From an uncultured Opitutales bacterium (lineage in GTDB: Bacteria; Verrucomicrobiota; Verrucomicrobiia; Opitutales; Intestinicryptomonadaceae), in NCBI GenBank assembly GCA_944389315.1, contig CALXLX010000030.1:1-39541 (forward strand): a DNA stretch of 39,541 nt, written 5' to 3'. Positions 7,888-17,358 of the stretch are shown here, piece after piece (position 1 is the first letter of the stretch; each line of letters opens with the position of its first letter). The notes under the pieces are model-generated. The model was not told where the DNA came from, ran no database searches, and saw only the letters and a program-made list of their open reading frames with translations. A program made the position numbers and the translations under genes.

Positions 7888-8922
7888 ATGACGGAAAGAA
7901 AATCCTCCAGAAAAAGCAAAGCGAGCAAGAACAATAGCGCCGCAACGGCGTCGAAATCCGCAAAGGGTGCGGCGGGGAAGCCCTCCTGTGCGGATTCGTC
8001 CGCGGCGGGCAGGTTGTGCCCACGCTACAAGGGGCATTGCCACGGCGCGTCCGCCGGGAAGGACGAAAGTGTAAAAAAAATACCCCTGCCTGCGCCGCAG
8101 CCCGCGGAGAGCATGGCTCTCGACCAGCCTATAGAGGGCGTTTTCTCGGACATGTCGGAGCGGCTGATGAAAATCCAGCGCGATCTGATGATGCCGGCGT
8201 TCGTGTTTGAGAGGGCCGGGATACAGAACACCATAACGTTTTTCGGTTCGGCGCAGATAAAGAGCCCGGAGGTTGCCGCGGAGGCCTTGGAGTCTTTGAA
8301 GAAGAAGTCCGAGGGTAAGAAAAACATGTCGGAGGATTTCCTCGCAAAGCTCAAGAAGGCCAAGATGGACGTAAAGATGTCCCGCTATTATGCCGACGCA
8401 GAGGAGCTTGCCAGCCGCATACAGGAGTGGTCCAACATTTTGAACGTCTCGCACGACGACAAGTTCTACATCATGACGGGCGGCGGACCGGGCATAATGG
8501 AGGCTGCAAACAAGGGCGCCAGGAAGGCCGGCGGCAAGACTGCGGGGCTGACCATACTCATACCCGACGAGCAGCGCCGCAACGACTATGTCTCTTTGGA
8601 CGCATGGGTCAATTTCAACTATTTTCTGATGCGCAAGTTCTGGCTTTTGTTCTTTGCCAAGGCGCTGGTTGTGTTCCCCGGCGGCACGGGGACTTTCGAC
8701 GAATTTTTCGAGGTTGTAACCCTCATGAAGACGAGGAAGACCCACAACTATATTCCGACGGTGCTTTTCGGCAAGGAGTTTTGGAGCAACGCGGTAGATT
8801 TCGACTATATGGTCAAGACGGGGGTGATATCCTCCAAGGATTTGTCATTTTTCCGCCTGGAGGACTCTCCCGAGGAGGCGGCCGCGTACATAACAAGCGA
8901 ATTGGAGCGCATATATTTTTAG
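7888..8922 (+). CDS. LOG-family (TIGR00730-type) Rossmann-fold protein with Cys/His-rich N-terminal extension
   Basis: The core carries TFFGSAQIK, the nucleotide-binding TGGGPGIMEAANKGA and FPGGTGTFDEFFEV, the PGGxGTxxE signature of the LOG (cytokinin-activating nucleoside-monophosphate phosphoribohydrolase) family. The expected reaction is release of the base from a nucleoside 5'-monophosphate. At 344 residues it is longer than the usual 180-250. The extra N-terminus is Lys/Ser/Ala-rich (1-30) and then has Cys34, Cys44, His50, Cys51 and His52, a possible zinc site. Old databases call this family lysine decarboxylase, which is a misnomer. Confidence 0.9.
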   Translation: MTERKSSRKSKASKNNSAATASKSAKGAAGKPSCADSSAAGRLCPRYKGHCHGASAGKDESVKKIPLPAPQPAESMALDQPIEGVFSDMSERLMKIQRDLMMPAFVFERAGIQNTITFFGSAQIKSPEVAAEALESLKKKSEGKKNMSEDFLAKLKKAKMDVKMSRYYADAEELASRIQEWSNILNVSHDDKFYIMTGGGPGIMEAANKGARKAGGKTAGLTILIPDEQRRNDYVSLDAWVNFNYFLMRKFWLLFFAKALVVFPGGTGTFDEFFEVVTLMKTRKTHNYIPTVLFGKEFWSNAVDFDYMVKTGVISSKDLSFFRLEDSPEEAAAYITSELERIYF

Positions 8923-8986
8923 CCGGGCGGATTTCTCCCGGGCATGAATTTGGCGCTTTGTCCGAATTGGAAGGGTATATTTGCAG

Positions 8987-10342
8987 ATGAAGATAATTGT
9001 TGTCGGGGCGGGAGATGTCGGCGCGTACATGTGCCAGGTGTTGAGCGAGGCCGGGAACGAGGTGACGCTGGTGGAGTCTGTCGACAGCGTGGCTGACGAC
9101 ATAGAGGAGCGTCTCGACGTGCGCGTCATACGCGGCAACGGCGCGAGCGCAAAATATCTGAAGCGCGCGGGGGCTGCCTCGTGCGACTTTTTCATGGCGC
9201 TTACCGCCCACGACCAGCTGAACATAGTGGCCTGCTCCCTGGCGCACAATCTGGGGGCGAAATTTACGATAGCCAGGGTTCACGACGAGGTTTATTCGGA
9301 CACTTCAGTGGTGAATTACCAGGACTATTTCAACATAGACTTAATGCTAAACCCCGAGGCGCTTACCGCGGTGGATTTGGCAAAGGCGATACGCAGCCCG
9401 GACAGGGTTGCTATAGAGGACTTTGCCAGGGGCATGATAGAGCTCCAGCAGATAGACATATCCGAGGGGGCGAAAATTGTGGGCAAGTCCCTGAAGGAGG
9501 TGGGTCTGCCGTCGGATTTGAGAATAGGCTATGTGCGCAGGGCAGACAGCCTATTTGTGGCAGGCCCCGATACGGTATTGCGCCCGGCCGACAAAGTCAC
9601 TGTGATAGGCGCGCCCGAAAAGATATATGCGCGCCGCGACATGTTCTCCTCGGCCGACGACGGCGGCAGCATAAGGGTTGTCATATACGGCGCAACGGAG
9701 ACTGCCGTTGCGCTCATGCGCATGCTCTCCAACAGGCGCTTCAAGGTGCGCGTGATAGAGCAGAACCTGGCCAGATGCCGCGAGATTGCCGAGGCTTTCC
9801 CCAATGTGACGGTTGTCAACGGCAGCGCGACGTCGCTGAGGCTCCTCGAGGAGGAGCAGGTTGAAAGCGCGGACTTTTTCATCGCCTGCACTAAGGACGA
9901 CGAGGAAAACATAATGACGGGGCTTCAGGCAAAGAAGCTCGGCGTCAAGAACGTAAAGCTGGTCATAAACAAGCCCGACTACGAGCAGGTGCTGCGTTCC
10001 ATAAGCTCTTTCCTGGACATACAGGTGGCCCTATCGCCACGCAAAGCCACGGCAATGGAGGTGCAAAAGCACATCACGGACAAGAAGTATGCTCTGGTGG
10101 GCTCCATAGACGGAGGGGATATAATCTGCGTGGAGATGAAGGTTCCGCAGTCGAGCTCGTCCGTCGGGAAAACCGTGCGGGAGTTGGGGCTGCCCAAGGG
10201 CTGCATCGCGGCGGTGATAATGAAAAACGACGGCGCGGCAAAGGTCCCCGAGGCGGGAGACAAGCTGTCGGCCTCAGACCGCATAATACTAATTCTCAAC
10301 CGTGCAGACATCCAAAAACTTGTCGATATTATTTGCTCTTAG
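8987..10342 (+). CDS. trkA: Trk potassium uptake regulatory subunit TrkA
   Basis: A 451-residue cytoplasmic protein with two RCK modules. The first nucleotide-binding Rossmann motif is MKIIVVGAGDVGAYM at the N-terminus, with Glu closing strand 2 (VTLVE). The second Rossmann unit begins near residue 228 (RVVIYGATETAVALM). Each is followed by a TrkA_C domain (about 140-220 and 370-451). TrkA binds NAD(H) and nucleotides and gates TrkH. ATG 8987 is preferred over TTG 8981 because the motif starts there and GGAAGG precedes it. trkH follows after 21 bases. Confidence 0.95.
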   Translation: MKIIVVGAGDVGAYMCQVLSEAGNEVTLVESVDSVADDIEERLDVRVIRGNGASAKYLKRAGAASCDFFMALTAHDQLNIVACSLAHNLGAKFTIARVHDEVYSDTSVVNYQDYFNIDLMLNPEALTAVDLAKAIRSPDRVAIEDFARGMIELQQIDISEGAKIVGKSLKEVGLPSDLRIGYVRRADSLFVAGPDTVLRPADKVTVIGAPEKIYARRDMFSSADDGGSIRVVIYGATETAVALMRMLSNRRFKVRVIEQNLARCREIAEAFPNVTVVNGSATSLRLLEEEQVESADFFIACTKDDEENIMTGLQAKKLGVKNVKLVINKPDYEQVLRSISSFLDIQVALSPRKATAMEVQKHITDKKYALVGSIDGGDIICVEMKVPQSSSSVGKTVRELGLPKGCIAAVIMKNDGAAKVPEAGDKLSASDRIILILNRADIQKLVDIICS

Positions 10343-10363
10343 GCTCCGCAGGGGGTTCGTTAG

Positions 10364-11845
10364 ATGAACTATGTTGTCATATTCAAGCTTCTGTCCGTAA
10401 TCCTATGGATTATGGCGGGAGCGTTTTCTCTGTGCATGGGCGTCTCCGTGTATTATTCGTCCTCGAGCGTTGTGGAGGCGGCCGCTTTGCCGTATTGGGT
10501 GACCTGCGTGGCGATAGCGGTGTTCCTTGCTTTGTGCATATATTTTCCCAGCAGGCGCGCGGCGGCAAAACTCTATAAAAAAGAGGCCATGTGCGTTGTG
10601 GGCATAGGGTGGCTGGCGTGCGCGGCCTTGGGGGCTCTGCCGTTTATGCTTATTCTGGGCTGCTCGGTGGGCGATGCGTTTTTTGAATCCTCAAGCGGAA
10701 TAACAACCACGGGGTCGAGCATTTTCTCGTCGGTGGAAAACCTGCCGAGGAGCGTCCTGTTTTGGAGAGCCCTGTCCCAATGGATAGGCGGCTTGGGAGT
10801 TGTGGTGTTCTTCGTGGGAATATTGTCCTACCTCGGCGCGGGGGGAAAAATCTTATACTCCAACGAAATGGGGACAAACTCCTCCGAGATGGAAAGCGCG
10901 AGGGTTCAGACGGGAGTGACGTTCATAATACGTTTGTACATGGTGCTGTCCCTGCTTTGCCTTATCCTTTTCAAAATATTCGGAATGGGGTGGTTCGATG
11001 CGTTCTGCCACATGTTTTCGACCGTGTCGACAGGCGGATTCGGCAGCTACGACACTTCCTTCGGGCATTTTAAAAGCGCCCCACTCGAGTGGACGGCAAT
11101 ATTTTTCATGTTCTTAGGCGGGGTGAATTTTGCGGTTATGCTCACTCTTTTGAGGGGGAAGATAGGAAGGGTGTGGCGCAACACCGAGCTTAGATGGTAT
11201 GTCGGCGTGATTGTAATTTCCGTGCTTTCCATAAGCGCGGTTCTTGTCGATTTCGGAGAGATGGGAGTTTCCCATTTGCATTATGTCGTAAGGACCGCGG
11301 CTTTCCAGGTGGTCAGCGTTATGACCACAACGGGCTTTTGCACGACGGACTTTCAGACATGGGCGCCGCTTGCCCACATAATTTTATTTACATTGATGAT
11401 TTTCGGGGCGTCGTCGGGATCTACCGCCGGCGGATTGAAGGTTGCGAGAGTCGCCTTGGGGGCAAAATCACTTTTGCTCAACGTGGAGAAGTCGTTCAGG
11501 CCGCATGTTGTAAGAACGCTGAGAATGAACGCGCATCCCGTTGATGAGCAGGAGAGCTTCTCGACGGAGAATTTCATCGTGCTCTATTTCGCCTGCTTTA
11601 TGGTAGGCATAATAATGCTGTCCTTCTTCGAGGTTGATCTGAGTTTTGAAGGCTGCATTACCGCGGTGGCGTCGTCGATGTCTAACGTGGGGCCGGGGCT
11701 CGCCGAGGTGGGGCCGGTTAACAACTACGGATTTATGACCGAGGCGTCGAAAATTCTTCTGGCGCTTTTGATGATAATGGGCAGACTTGAATTTTACGCG
11801 ATACTGGCTCTCTTTATGCCGTCGCTATGGAGAAAGTTCGAATAA
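10364..11845 (+). CDS. trkH: Trk-type potassium transporter, membrane subunit
   Basis: A 493-residue polytopic inner-membrane protein. The four pore-loop filter segments are visible: SSGITTTGSSIF, FSTVSTGGFGSYD, VVSVMTTTGFCTTDF and ITAVASSMSNVGPGL. SSGSTAGGLKVAR is the cytoplasmic loop typical of TrkH/TrkG. With TrkA it takes up K+ for turgor and pH homeostasis. Its TAA stop shares bases with the pdxJ start (TAATG), so potassium uptake and vitamin B6 synthesis are translationally linked here. Confidence 0.96.
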   Translation: MNYVVIFKLLSVILWIMAGAFSLCMGVSVYYSSSSVVEAAALPYWVTCVAIAVFLALCIYFPSRRAAAKLYKKEAMCVVGIGWLACAALGALPFMLILGCSVGDAFFESSSGITTTGSSIFSSVENLPRSVLFWRALSQWIGGLGVVVFFVGILSYLGAGGKILYSNEMGTNSSEMESARVQTGVTFIIRLYMVLSLLCLILFKIFGMGWFDAFCHMFSTVSTGGFGSYDTSFGHFKSAPLEWTAIFFMFLGGVNFAVMLTLLRGKIGRVWRNTELRWYVGVIVISVLSISAVLVDFGEMGVSHLHYVVRTAAFQVVSVMTTTGFCTTDFQTWAPLAHIILFTLMIFGASSGSTAGGLKVARVALGAKSLLLNVEKSFRPHVVRTLRMNAHPVDEQESFSTENFIVLYFACFMVGIIMLSFFEVDLSFEGCITAVASSMSNVGPGLAEVGPVNNYGFMTEASKILLALLMIMGRLEFYAILALFMPSLWRKFE

Positions 11846-12591
11846 TGATAAAGCTGGGAGTAAACATAGACCATTGTGCAACGTTGCGTCAGGCGAGATA
11901 CCGCCAGACAAAGGCAAATTCCGGAGTCATTATAGAGCCGGATATTTTGCAGGCCGCCTTCTTCGCGGAAAACGGGGGGGCAGATTCCATAACCGCCCAT
12001 CTGAGGGAGGACCGCAGGCATATGAACGACGCCGATCTTGCTGCTTTGCGCAAGGGCATAGTTGTGCCGCTTAACATGGAGATGGCCTGCACTCCTGAAA
12101 TTCTGAAGATAGCCCTCAGGCTGAAGCCGGATTATATCTGCATGGTGCCGGAAAACCGCGCCGAGGTCACCACGGAGGGCGGGCTGGACGTAATCGCAAA
12201 ATTTGAGGACATATCCGCGGCGGTGGACAAACTTTCAAAAAAGGGAGTGGTATGCTCGCTGTTTATAGATCCCTGCATAGAGCAGGTGGAGGCGGCGGCA
12301 AAGTCGGGCGCGCAGAGCGTCGAGCTGCATACGGGAGCTTTCGCCAACGCATGGGGGAACGTCCGCAAAAAGGACGCCCAGAAAAAGCGCATAGCCGCGG
12401 CGTGCGCATATGCGCGCTCTCTGGGGCTTACGGTGAACGCCGGTCACGGCATAAATTATCTGAATGCAAGGGAGGTCGTCGAGCTTGGCGACTTTAACGA
12501 ATTCAACATCGGGCACAGCATAATATGCCGCGCCTTGGCGGTCGGATTGTCGGAGGCGGTCGCCGAGATGAAAGAGCTGATAAATTCATGA
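11845..12591 (+). CDS. pdxJ: Pyridoxine 5'-phosphate synthase
   Basis: Condenses 3-amino-2-oxopropyl phosphate with 1-deoxy-D-xylulose 5-phosphate to give pyridoxine 5'-phosphate, the last ring-forming step of the DXP-dependent B6 pathway. The 248-residue TIM barrel starts with MIKLGVNIDHCATLRQAR, has HLREDRRHM and VNAGHGINY, and ends with NIGHSIICRALAVGL. The usual Val of NIDHVATLRQAR is Cys here. ATG 11845 is chosen over an upstream in-frame ATG at 11827, which lies inside trkH and adds non-family residues. Confidence 0.96.
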   Translation: MIKLGVNIDHCATLRQARYRQTKANSGVIIEPDILQAAFFAENGGADSITAHLREDRRHMNDADLAALRKGIVVPLNMEMACTPEILKIALRLKPDYICMVPENRAEVTTEGGLDVIAKFEDISAAVDKLSKKGVVCSLFIDPCIEQVEAAAKSGAQSVELHTGAFANAWGNVRKKDAQKKRIAAACAYARSLGLTVNAGHGINYLNAREVVELGDFNEFNIGHSIICRALAVGLSEAVAEMKELINS

Positions 12592-12998
12592 TGGATATGA
12601 AAGAGCTTTGCGCCCCGGGGGGAATAGTCGGTGTGGGCACGGATCTTGCCGAGGTGGAGCGGGTGCGCGCAATGCTCGAGAAATATTCGGACGCGTTTTT
12701 AAATAGAACTTTTACCCGGTCTGAGATAGACTACTGCTCGAAGAAGGCTCTTGCCCACATGCACTACGCGGCGCGTTTCGCCGCCAAGGAGGCTATGGCA
12801 AAGGCTCTCGGCACGGGGTTTGCGGACGGGGTTTCGCTGAAGGATTTGTCCGTCGAGATAGACGAAAAGGGCGCTCCGCACGCCGTCGTTTGCGGGCGGG
12901 CAAAGGAGATAATGGAGTCTATGGGCGGCTCAAAAATGCTTGTGAGCATATCGCATACAAAACAGTTTGCCTCTGCGGTGGCGGTGATATCGAGATGA
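12588..12998 (+). CDS. acpS: Holo-[acyl-carrier-protein] synthase
   Basis: Transfers the 4'-phosphopantetheine arm of CoA onto acyl carrier protein. The sequence shows GVGTDLAEVERV, with the Mg-binding Asp, then FTRSEIDYC and ARFAAKEAMAKALGTG, with the second metal-binding Glu. The C-terminal SISHTKQFASAVAVI is also canonical. Tandem ATG codons occur at 12588 and 12591, overlapping the pdxJ stop. The neighbouring NAD(P)HX repair gene is a frequent partner in bacteria, and pairing it with acpS is a known gene order. Confidence 0.95.
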   Translation: MMDMKELCAPGGIVGVGTDLAEVERVRAMLEKYSDAFLNRTFTRSEIDYCSKKALAHMHYAARFAAKEAMAKALGTGFADGVSLKDLSVEIDEKGAPHAVVCGRAKEIMESMGGSKMLVSISHTKQFASAVAVISR

Positions 12999-14548
12999 GA
13001 ATTTTAGATCCCGTAATGTCGTGCAAGGAGGCGTCGGCCTTCGAGAAAGATTTTTTCGGAGGCGATGAAAACGCGGCGTACTCGGCCATGAAAAGGGCGG
13101 GTGCCGGCGCGGCGAAAATGTTTTTGGAGGAGTTCTCCCCATTCTTGGCCCGCTGCGGGAAACCCCGCATCGTGTGTTTGGCGGGCAAGGGCAATAACGG
13201 GGGAGACGCCATTATAATGGCCTCCGAAATAGGCCGCGCATTTGTCGGGGCGGAGGTATTTGTCTTTATGCCGGGCGGGGCGGAGTCTATGGGGGGGCTT
13301 TGCCTGAGGGCGTTTAGGGAGCATCTTGCGGGCAATGAAAATGCGGAGTTGTCGTCGGACTTTTCCGCGCTTGAATCCAAGCTAAAGGGCGAATGCATCG
13401 CCGTGATAGAGGGCCTTGCGGGAATGAATTTCAGGCCTCCGCTTTCCGGAGGGTACGCGCGCTGTTTGGATATGGCAAACGCGGCCGACGCAAAGGTTAA
13501 GGCGGCCGTAGATCTGCCCGCCGGCATATGCGAGGCCCTTCCCCCTGACGAACATGCCTTTAGGGCCGATGTAAGCTACGCCGTAGGCACGGCCAAGGCG
13601 GCGCTTTTCGAGGGGCAGAACGCCGAATATACGGGGCGCATACGCTATGTGGACTTGGGCTTTTTCGATTCCAAAGAGCCGTTTTGCGGGCCCGGAAGGG
13701 GGGAGTTTGTCGTAAGGGAACATGTCTTGGACAGGGTGTTTGGACAGTTGCGGCCCTCGCGCTCGGACAAAAGAAACTACGGTCATCTTTATATATTTTC
13801 GGGCTCCATGAGCTATCCGGGAGCGGCTCTTTTGAACGTCAAGGGGGCTCTGAAATCAGGGGTGGGGCTTGTGACGGCGTTTGTGCCCGAGCATCTTGCC
13901 CCGAGCTTTGCGGCGGCGGAGCCTTCGGCGATATGGGTGCCTTGCCCGACGGACGAAAGCGGCGCGCTTTCCCTTGAGTCGTTCTATCTGTACAAGGGCC
14001 GGGCGGGGAGGGAAACCGCGATTTTGATGGGCTCCGGGGCTACGAAGTCCGCGGAGAGCGCGGCTTTGTTCGAGCAGGTTCTTAAGGAGTCGGGCAGCCC
14101 TGCGGTGCTCGACGCAGACGCAATTACTGCGAAGCTCTTCGGTCTTTTGCAGGGTAGGGCAAACTCTCTTATAACTCCCCATATGGGCGAGTTTCTGCGC
14201 ATTGCGGCGGATTCGTCAGACGCAAGCCTCCTTGCAGCGGCCAAAGGCGCGGCCGTCCTTTTGAAAGGCCCGGTGACCTCTGTTTGCGACGGGGAAAGAA
14301 TTGCGCGCTGCCCGCGCGGGTGCCCGGTGCTTTCGAGGGGCGGCAGCGGAGACATACTTTCGGGGCTTTGCGGCGGATTGCTCGCGAGGAAGGATTTGTC
14401 CTTGGCGGCTTTCGACGCGGCGGCGCTGGGAGCGCAGTGGCTGGGAGTCGCCTCCGAAAGGGCCTTTGCGCGTTTCGGGCAGGACGCGGTTTCTACAAGG
14501 GAAATTGCCGATATCTTTTTGAGGGAGGCGGCGGGATACCGTGGCTGA
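12995..14548 (+). CDS. Bifunctional NAD(P)HX epimerase / ADP-dependent dehydratase
   Basis: A 517-residue fusion that repairs hydrated NADH/NADPH. The N-terminal epimerase domain (about 1-230) has CLAGKGNNGGDAIIMA and AVDLPAGI. The C-terminal ribokinase-like dehydratase (about 240-510) has NYGHLYIFSGSMSYPGAA, VLDADAIT, ITPHMGEFLRI and the anion-hole/catalytic RGGSGDILSGLCGGLLA. It corresponds to the E. coli nnr gene product. The start ATG overlaps the acpS stop (ATGA). An in-frame upstream extension would lie inside acpS and has no family similarity. Confidence 0.95.
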   Translation: MRILDPVMSCKEASAFEKDFFGGDENAAYSAMKRAGAGAAKMFLEEFSPFLARCGKPRIVCLAGKGNNGGDAIIMASEIGRAFVGAEVFVFMPGGAESMGGLCLRAFREHLAGNENAELSSDFSALESKLKGECIAVIEGLAGMNFRPPLSGGYARCLDMANAADAKVKAAVDLPAGICEALPPDEHAFRADVSYAVGTAKAALFEGQNAEYTGRIRYVDLGFFDSKEPFCGPGRGEFVVREHVLDRVFGQLRPSRSDKRNYGHLYIFSGSMSYPGAALLNVKGALKSGVGLVTAFVPEHLAPSFAAAEPSAIWVPCPTDESGALSLESFYLYKGRAGRETAILMGSGATKSAESAALFEQVLKESGSPAVLDADAITAKLFGLLQGRANSLITPHMGEFLRIAADSSDASLLAAAKGAAVLLKGPVTSVCDGERIARCPRGCPVLSRGGSGDILSGLCGGLLARKDLSLAAFDAAALGAQWLGVASERAFARFGQDAVSTREIADIFLREAAGYRG

Positions 14549-15698
14549 GGACGAGACGCTTTCATGCCTGAGGCTATCGCTGGTCCCAGACGTGGGGGCA
14601 GTGACGGCGCGCAGGCTCGTCGAGCATTTCGGTTCCGCGGGCGAAGCGTTGAAAGCCTCCGAAAGGGAGCTTTCCTGCGTGGAAAGGGTTGGCCCGAAGA
14701 TTGCATCGGCAATCGCAAAAGCGCGGGAAACCCCAGGTGTGGAGGCTGTTTTAAAAAAGCTGGAGAGATTCGGCGCCAGGTACGTTTGTTATGCCGACAA
14801 AGACTACCCCGAGCTTCTAAAAAAACTTCCCGACAGGCCTCTTGGGCTATACATGAGGGGGAATGTTAAAATTTCCCAGGCAAGCGTGGCGATAGTCGGC
14901 TCGCGCAGATGCTCCATATACGGGCAGACTGTGGCGCGCAAGTTTGCGGGGGCGCTTGCCGCGGAGGGCTTTTGCATAATTAGCGGAATGGCAAGCGGCA
15001 TAGACACCGCCGCGCACATGGGCGCGCTGGAAGCAGGCGGGCAGACCGCCGCGGTGTTCGGCTGCGGGCTTGACATAGTCTATCCCCCGGAGAATGCCTC
15101 GCTGTATTCCGAGCTTTGCTCAAAGGGAGCGGTAATCTCGGAATTTCCCTTAGGCAGGCGGGCCGACAAGGGAACCTTTCCCATAAGAAACCGCATAATA
15201 GCGGGCATGGGCATAGCCACGGTTGTCGTGGAGTCCGACAGCCGCGGCGGCAGCATGATTACCGCGCGCATAACCGCCGAGTACGGCAGGGACGTTTTTG
15301 CCGTGCCCGGCAGAATAGACATGCCCACAAGCCGCGGCTGCCACGACCTTATAAGGGACGGCGCAACGCTGGCCTCCTCTGTTGAGGATATACTCGAGTC
15401 CCTGAATTTTTCAAGGCAGGGGTTGTTGAATCTCGGCTCCGTCGGCGCGGCCAGTTCAGGCGCCGAACGGCGGGAAGGCGGCGGAGATTTCTCCGCCGAG
15501 CCCGACGCCGCAAAGAATCTTCCGCCCGACGAGAGGGCCGTGTTCGACATTCTAAAGCAGGGCGAAACTCCTCTCGCCGAGGAGCTCGCCCAAAGCCTGG
15601 GCATGGAGGCCCGGAAGCTCGCCGCGGCGCTTACCATGCTTGAGATACGCGCGCTCGCCCGCAAAAGGCAAGACGGCCGCTACGAACGCTCTTTCTAA
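14541..15698 (+). CDS. dprA: DNA-processing protein DprA
   Basis: Loads RecA on incoming single-stranded DNA during transformation. The GTG start overlaps the previous gene by eight bases and lies after a GGGAGGC-type ribosome site. Residues 1-70 hold a helix-hairpin-helix-like domain (VPDVGAVTARRLVEHFGS), then the Rossmann-like DprA core: VAIVGSRRCSIYG, ISGMASGIDTAAH, VFGCGLDIVYPPEN, FPIRNRIIAG, ESDSRGGSMITAR and AVPGRID. A winged-helix-like C-terminal domain occupies about 325-385. The 385-residue length is normal. Its presence is compatible with natural competence, though it is widespread in non-competent bacteria. Confidence 0.96.
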   Translation: MAEDETLSCLRLSLVPDVGAVTARRLVEHFGSAGEALKASERELSCVERVGPKIASAIAKARETPGVEAVLKKLERFGARYVCYADKDYPELLKKLPDRPLGLYMRGNVKISQASVAIVGSRRCSIYGQTVARKFAGALAAEGFCIISGMASGIDTAAHMGALEAGGQTAAVFGCGLDIVYPPENASLYSELCSKGAVISEFPLGRRADKGTFPIRNRIIAGMGIATVVVESDSRGGSMITARITAEYGRDVFAVPGRIDMPTSRGCHDLIRDGATLASSVEDILESLNFSRQGLLNLGSVGAASSGAERREGGGDFSAEPDAAKNLPPDERAVFDILKQGETPLAEELAQSLGMEARKLAAALTMLEIRALARKRQDGRYERSF

Positions 15699-15714
15699 GC
15701 GGGCGTTTGGAAAA

Positions 15715-17352
15715 TTACTCCTTCAGAGATTTTTCGAGCGAGTCGATATTGTCGGTGAAAATCTCGTCTCCCACGAGTATCTTGCGGGTGATCTTCACAA
15801 TTTCCAGGCCTTCCTGCAGCTTGCCTTCTTTCTTCATTCTCAGCACAAGGGGAAAAGTCACGTTGCTGAAGGCTATGGCGGTGTCTTTCTTAAAGTAGGA
15901 TATGGTGCTTTTGTAGGAGGAATACAGGCCTTTCATGTCGTCGTTTTCGAGGTCCGCGAAAATGTCGCGCAGGGCGAAGGACATGGCTATGTCCGGGCGG
16001 TTCTGCCTGGTCTTTAAAATTATGCTCGTAGACAGCCTTCTTGCGCCGGATTTGTCCCCGGATTTGAGCAGCATGTCTATGAGGGGCCTTCTGTATGCGG
16101 CGTCCAAATCGGGAGACTTTGAAAACGCCTTTATCGCGCGGGAGTATATCTGGGCAATATATTTTTCGTCCTTGCCGGACTCCTTCGCGGCCTCTATGAG
16201 CACGTCCCAAGAATCCGAATTTCTCGCCTCGACTTTGATGGCCGCCTCCGCCGCGGCCGCGGCCTTTTCATAGTCCTTCTCGGCAAGAAATTTCCTGGCA
16301 AAATACGTATGTACGCAGTTGTCGGCAAAACGCGGGTTGGAGCGGAAATTTTCCCTCAGCATTTCCAAGTCGTGGTCTGTGGCGTTCTCCCATGTCTGTG
16401 GGTCGAAGGTTCTTCCGGTGACGTACCGCGCGCCCTCGTAGCGTCCGACGTCGAAATTCCAGTTTCCGGGCCTAAGCATATACGCCGTCCACGCGTGAAA
16501 CCCGTCTGCGCCCGCCCCGGATAGTATGAAACTCGGAGAGCCGCGAGACTTGGCAACCTCGGATGTGTAGTATGCCTGGTCGACGCAGATTCCGCCGAGT
16601 TTTTTTATGTTTTCGAGAGAATAGTCGTCCGTAGGCCAATCCAACACCTTGTCCTGCAGGCGCTCGTGGTCGTATTTTACGGACGAGTAGAGCTTGCCCA
16701 GATTCGAAAGATTTGTGGAAACCCCCTTCTGGGCATATTCCTTGTCAGCTTCCGTGCCAAGGCTGCTTACTACATATTTTAGCTCCTCTATGGACAGCTT
16801 CTCCGGCTGAATCAAAAGCCTGTTGCGCTTCCTGTAAGAGGTCCACATGTCGAAATCCTTGACCGGATCAGGCAGAACCCTCGGCAGAGCCTTTTGGGAA
16901 ACCTGGTGGTGGGGCCAATACTCGGGAGGAGGAGTGTCGAACACAACCGCTATGGCCACTGCGAGCCTGGAAAACTCCTTGAATTTGTCGGGGGAACTTT
17001 CCCATATGTCCGAAAGTATCCCAAAGACCCTGTCGAGCTTGTCCTGCGGCTTCAGCGCAAGAACGATATCCTCCACGAGTTTTGGATCCGAAAATATGTA
17101 CGCCTTCATCGCCGGATTGGCATTCTGCCCGTGTTTGACCATGAGGCGCAGCAGGTCTGCGGCATATATCTTCACGGCGGCGGCGCCCAGCTTGTTCGAC
17201 GCATACAGCTTTAAGGCCTCCTGACTCAGAGCTTCGGCGCGCTCCTCCTGGGCGGCGGCTTCTTTACCGAAAAAGGCTTCGTCCAAAATCTCCTGCGCAT
17301 AAATGCCAGCACTGCACAATAAACATGATACAGCCAGAAAAAACAACTTCAT
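15715..17352 (-). CDS. Secreted transglutaminase-like cysteine protease-fold protein with helical repeats
   Basis: A 545-residue protein with a signal peptide (residues 1-19, ending in IYA). A helical region (about 20-240) precedes a transglutaminase core: GGICVDQAYYTSEVAKSRG with Cys256, GFHAWTAYML with His286, and NFDVGRY with Asp301, which would complete a Cys-His-Asp triad. The last 200 residues look like TPR/SEL-type helices (FLAEKDYEKAAAAAEAAIKVEARN). Bacterial members of this superfamily are usually peptidases or amidases of the envelope; the substrate cannot be read. The gene converges on dprA with only 16 bases between the stops. Confidence 0.85.
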   Translation of the reverse strand: MKLFFLAVSCLLCSAGIYAQEILDEAFFGKEAAAQEERAEALSQEALKLYASNKLGAAAVKIYAADLLRLMVKHGQNANPAMKAYIFSDPKLVEDIVLALKPQDKLDRVFGILSDIWESSPDKFKEFSRLAVAIAVVFDTPPPEYWPHHQVSQKALPRVLPDPVKDFDMWTSYRKRNRLLIQPEKLSIEELKYVVSSLGTEADKEYAQKGVSTNLSNLGKLYSSVKYDHERLQDKVLDWPTDDYSLENIKKLGGICVDQAYYTSEVAKSRGSPSFILSGAGADGFHAWTAYMLRPGNWNFDVGRYEGARYVTGRTFDPQTWENATDHDLEMLRENFRSNPRFADNCVHTYFARKFLAEKDYEKAAAAAEAAIKVEARNSDSWDVLIEAAKESGKDEKYIAQIYSRAIKAFSKSPDLDAAYRRPLIDMLLKSGDKSGARRLSTSIILKTRQNRPDIAMSFALRDIFADLENDDMKGLYSSYKSTISYFKKDTAIAFSNVTFPLVLRMKKEGKLQEGLEIVKITRKILVGDEIFTDNIDSLEKSLKE

Positions 17353-17358
17353 GAAAAC

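Noticed and set aside
7534..8745. 403-residue minus-strand open frame
   Set aside because: It runs antisense across the lipoprotein and LOG genes and has no domain.
8041..8922. Lysine decarboxylase annotation for the LOG-family protein
   Set aside because: The PGGxGTxxE motif belongs to the phosphoribohydrolase family; the decarboxylase name is historical and unsupported.
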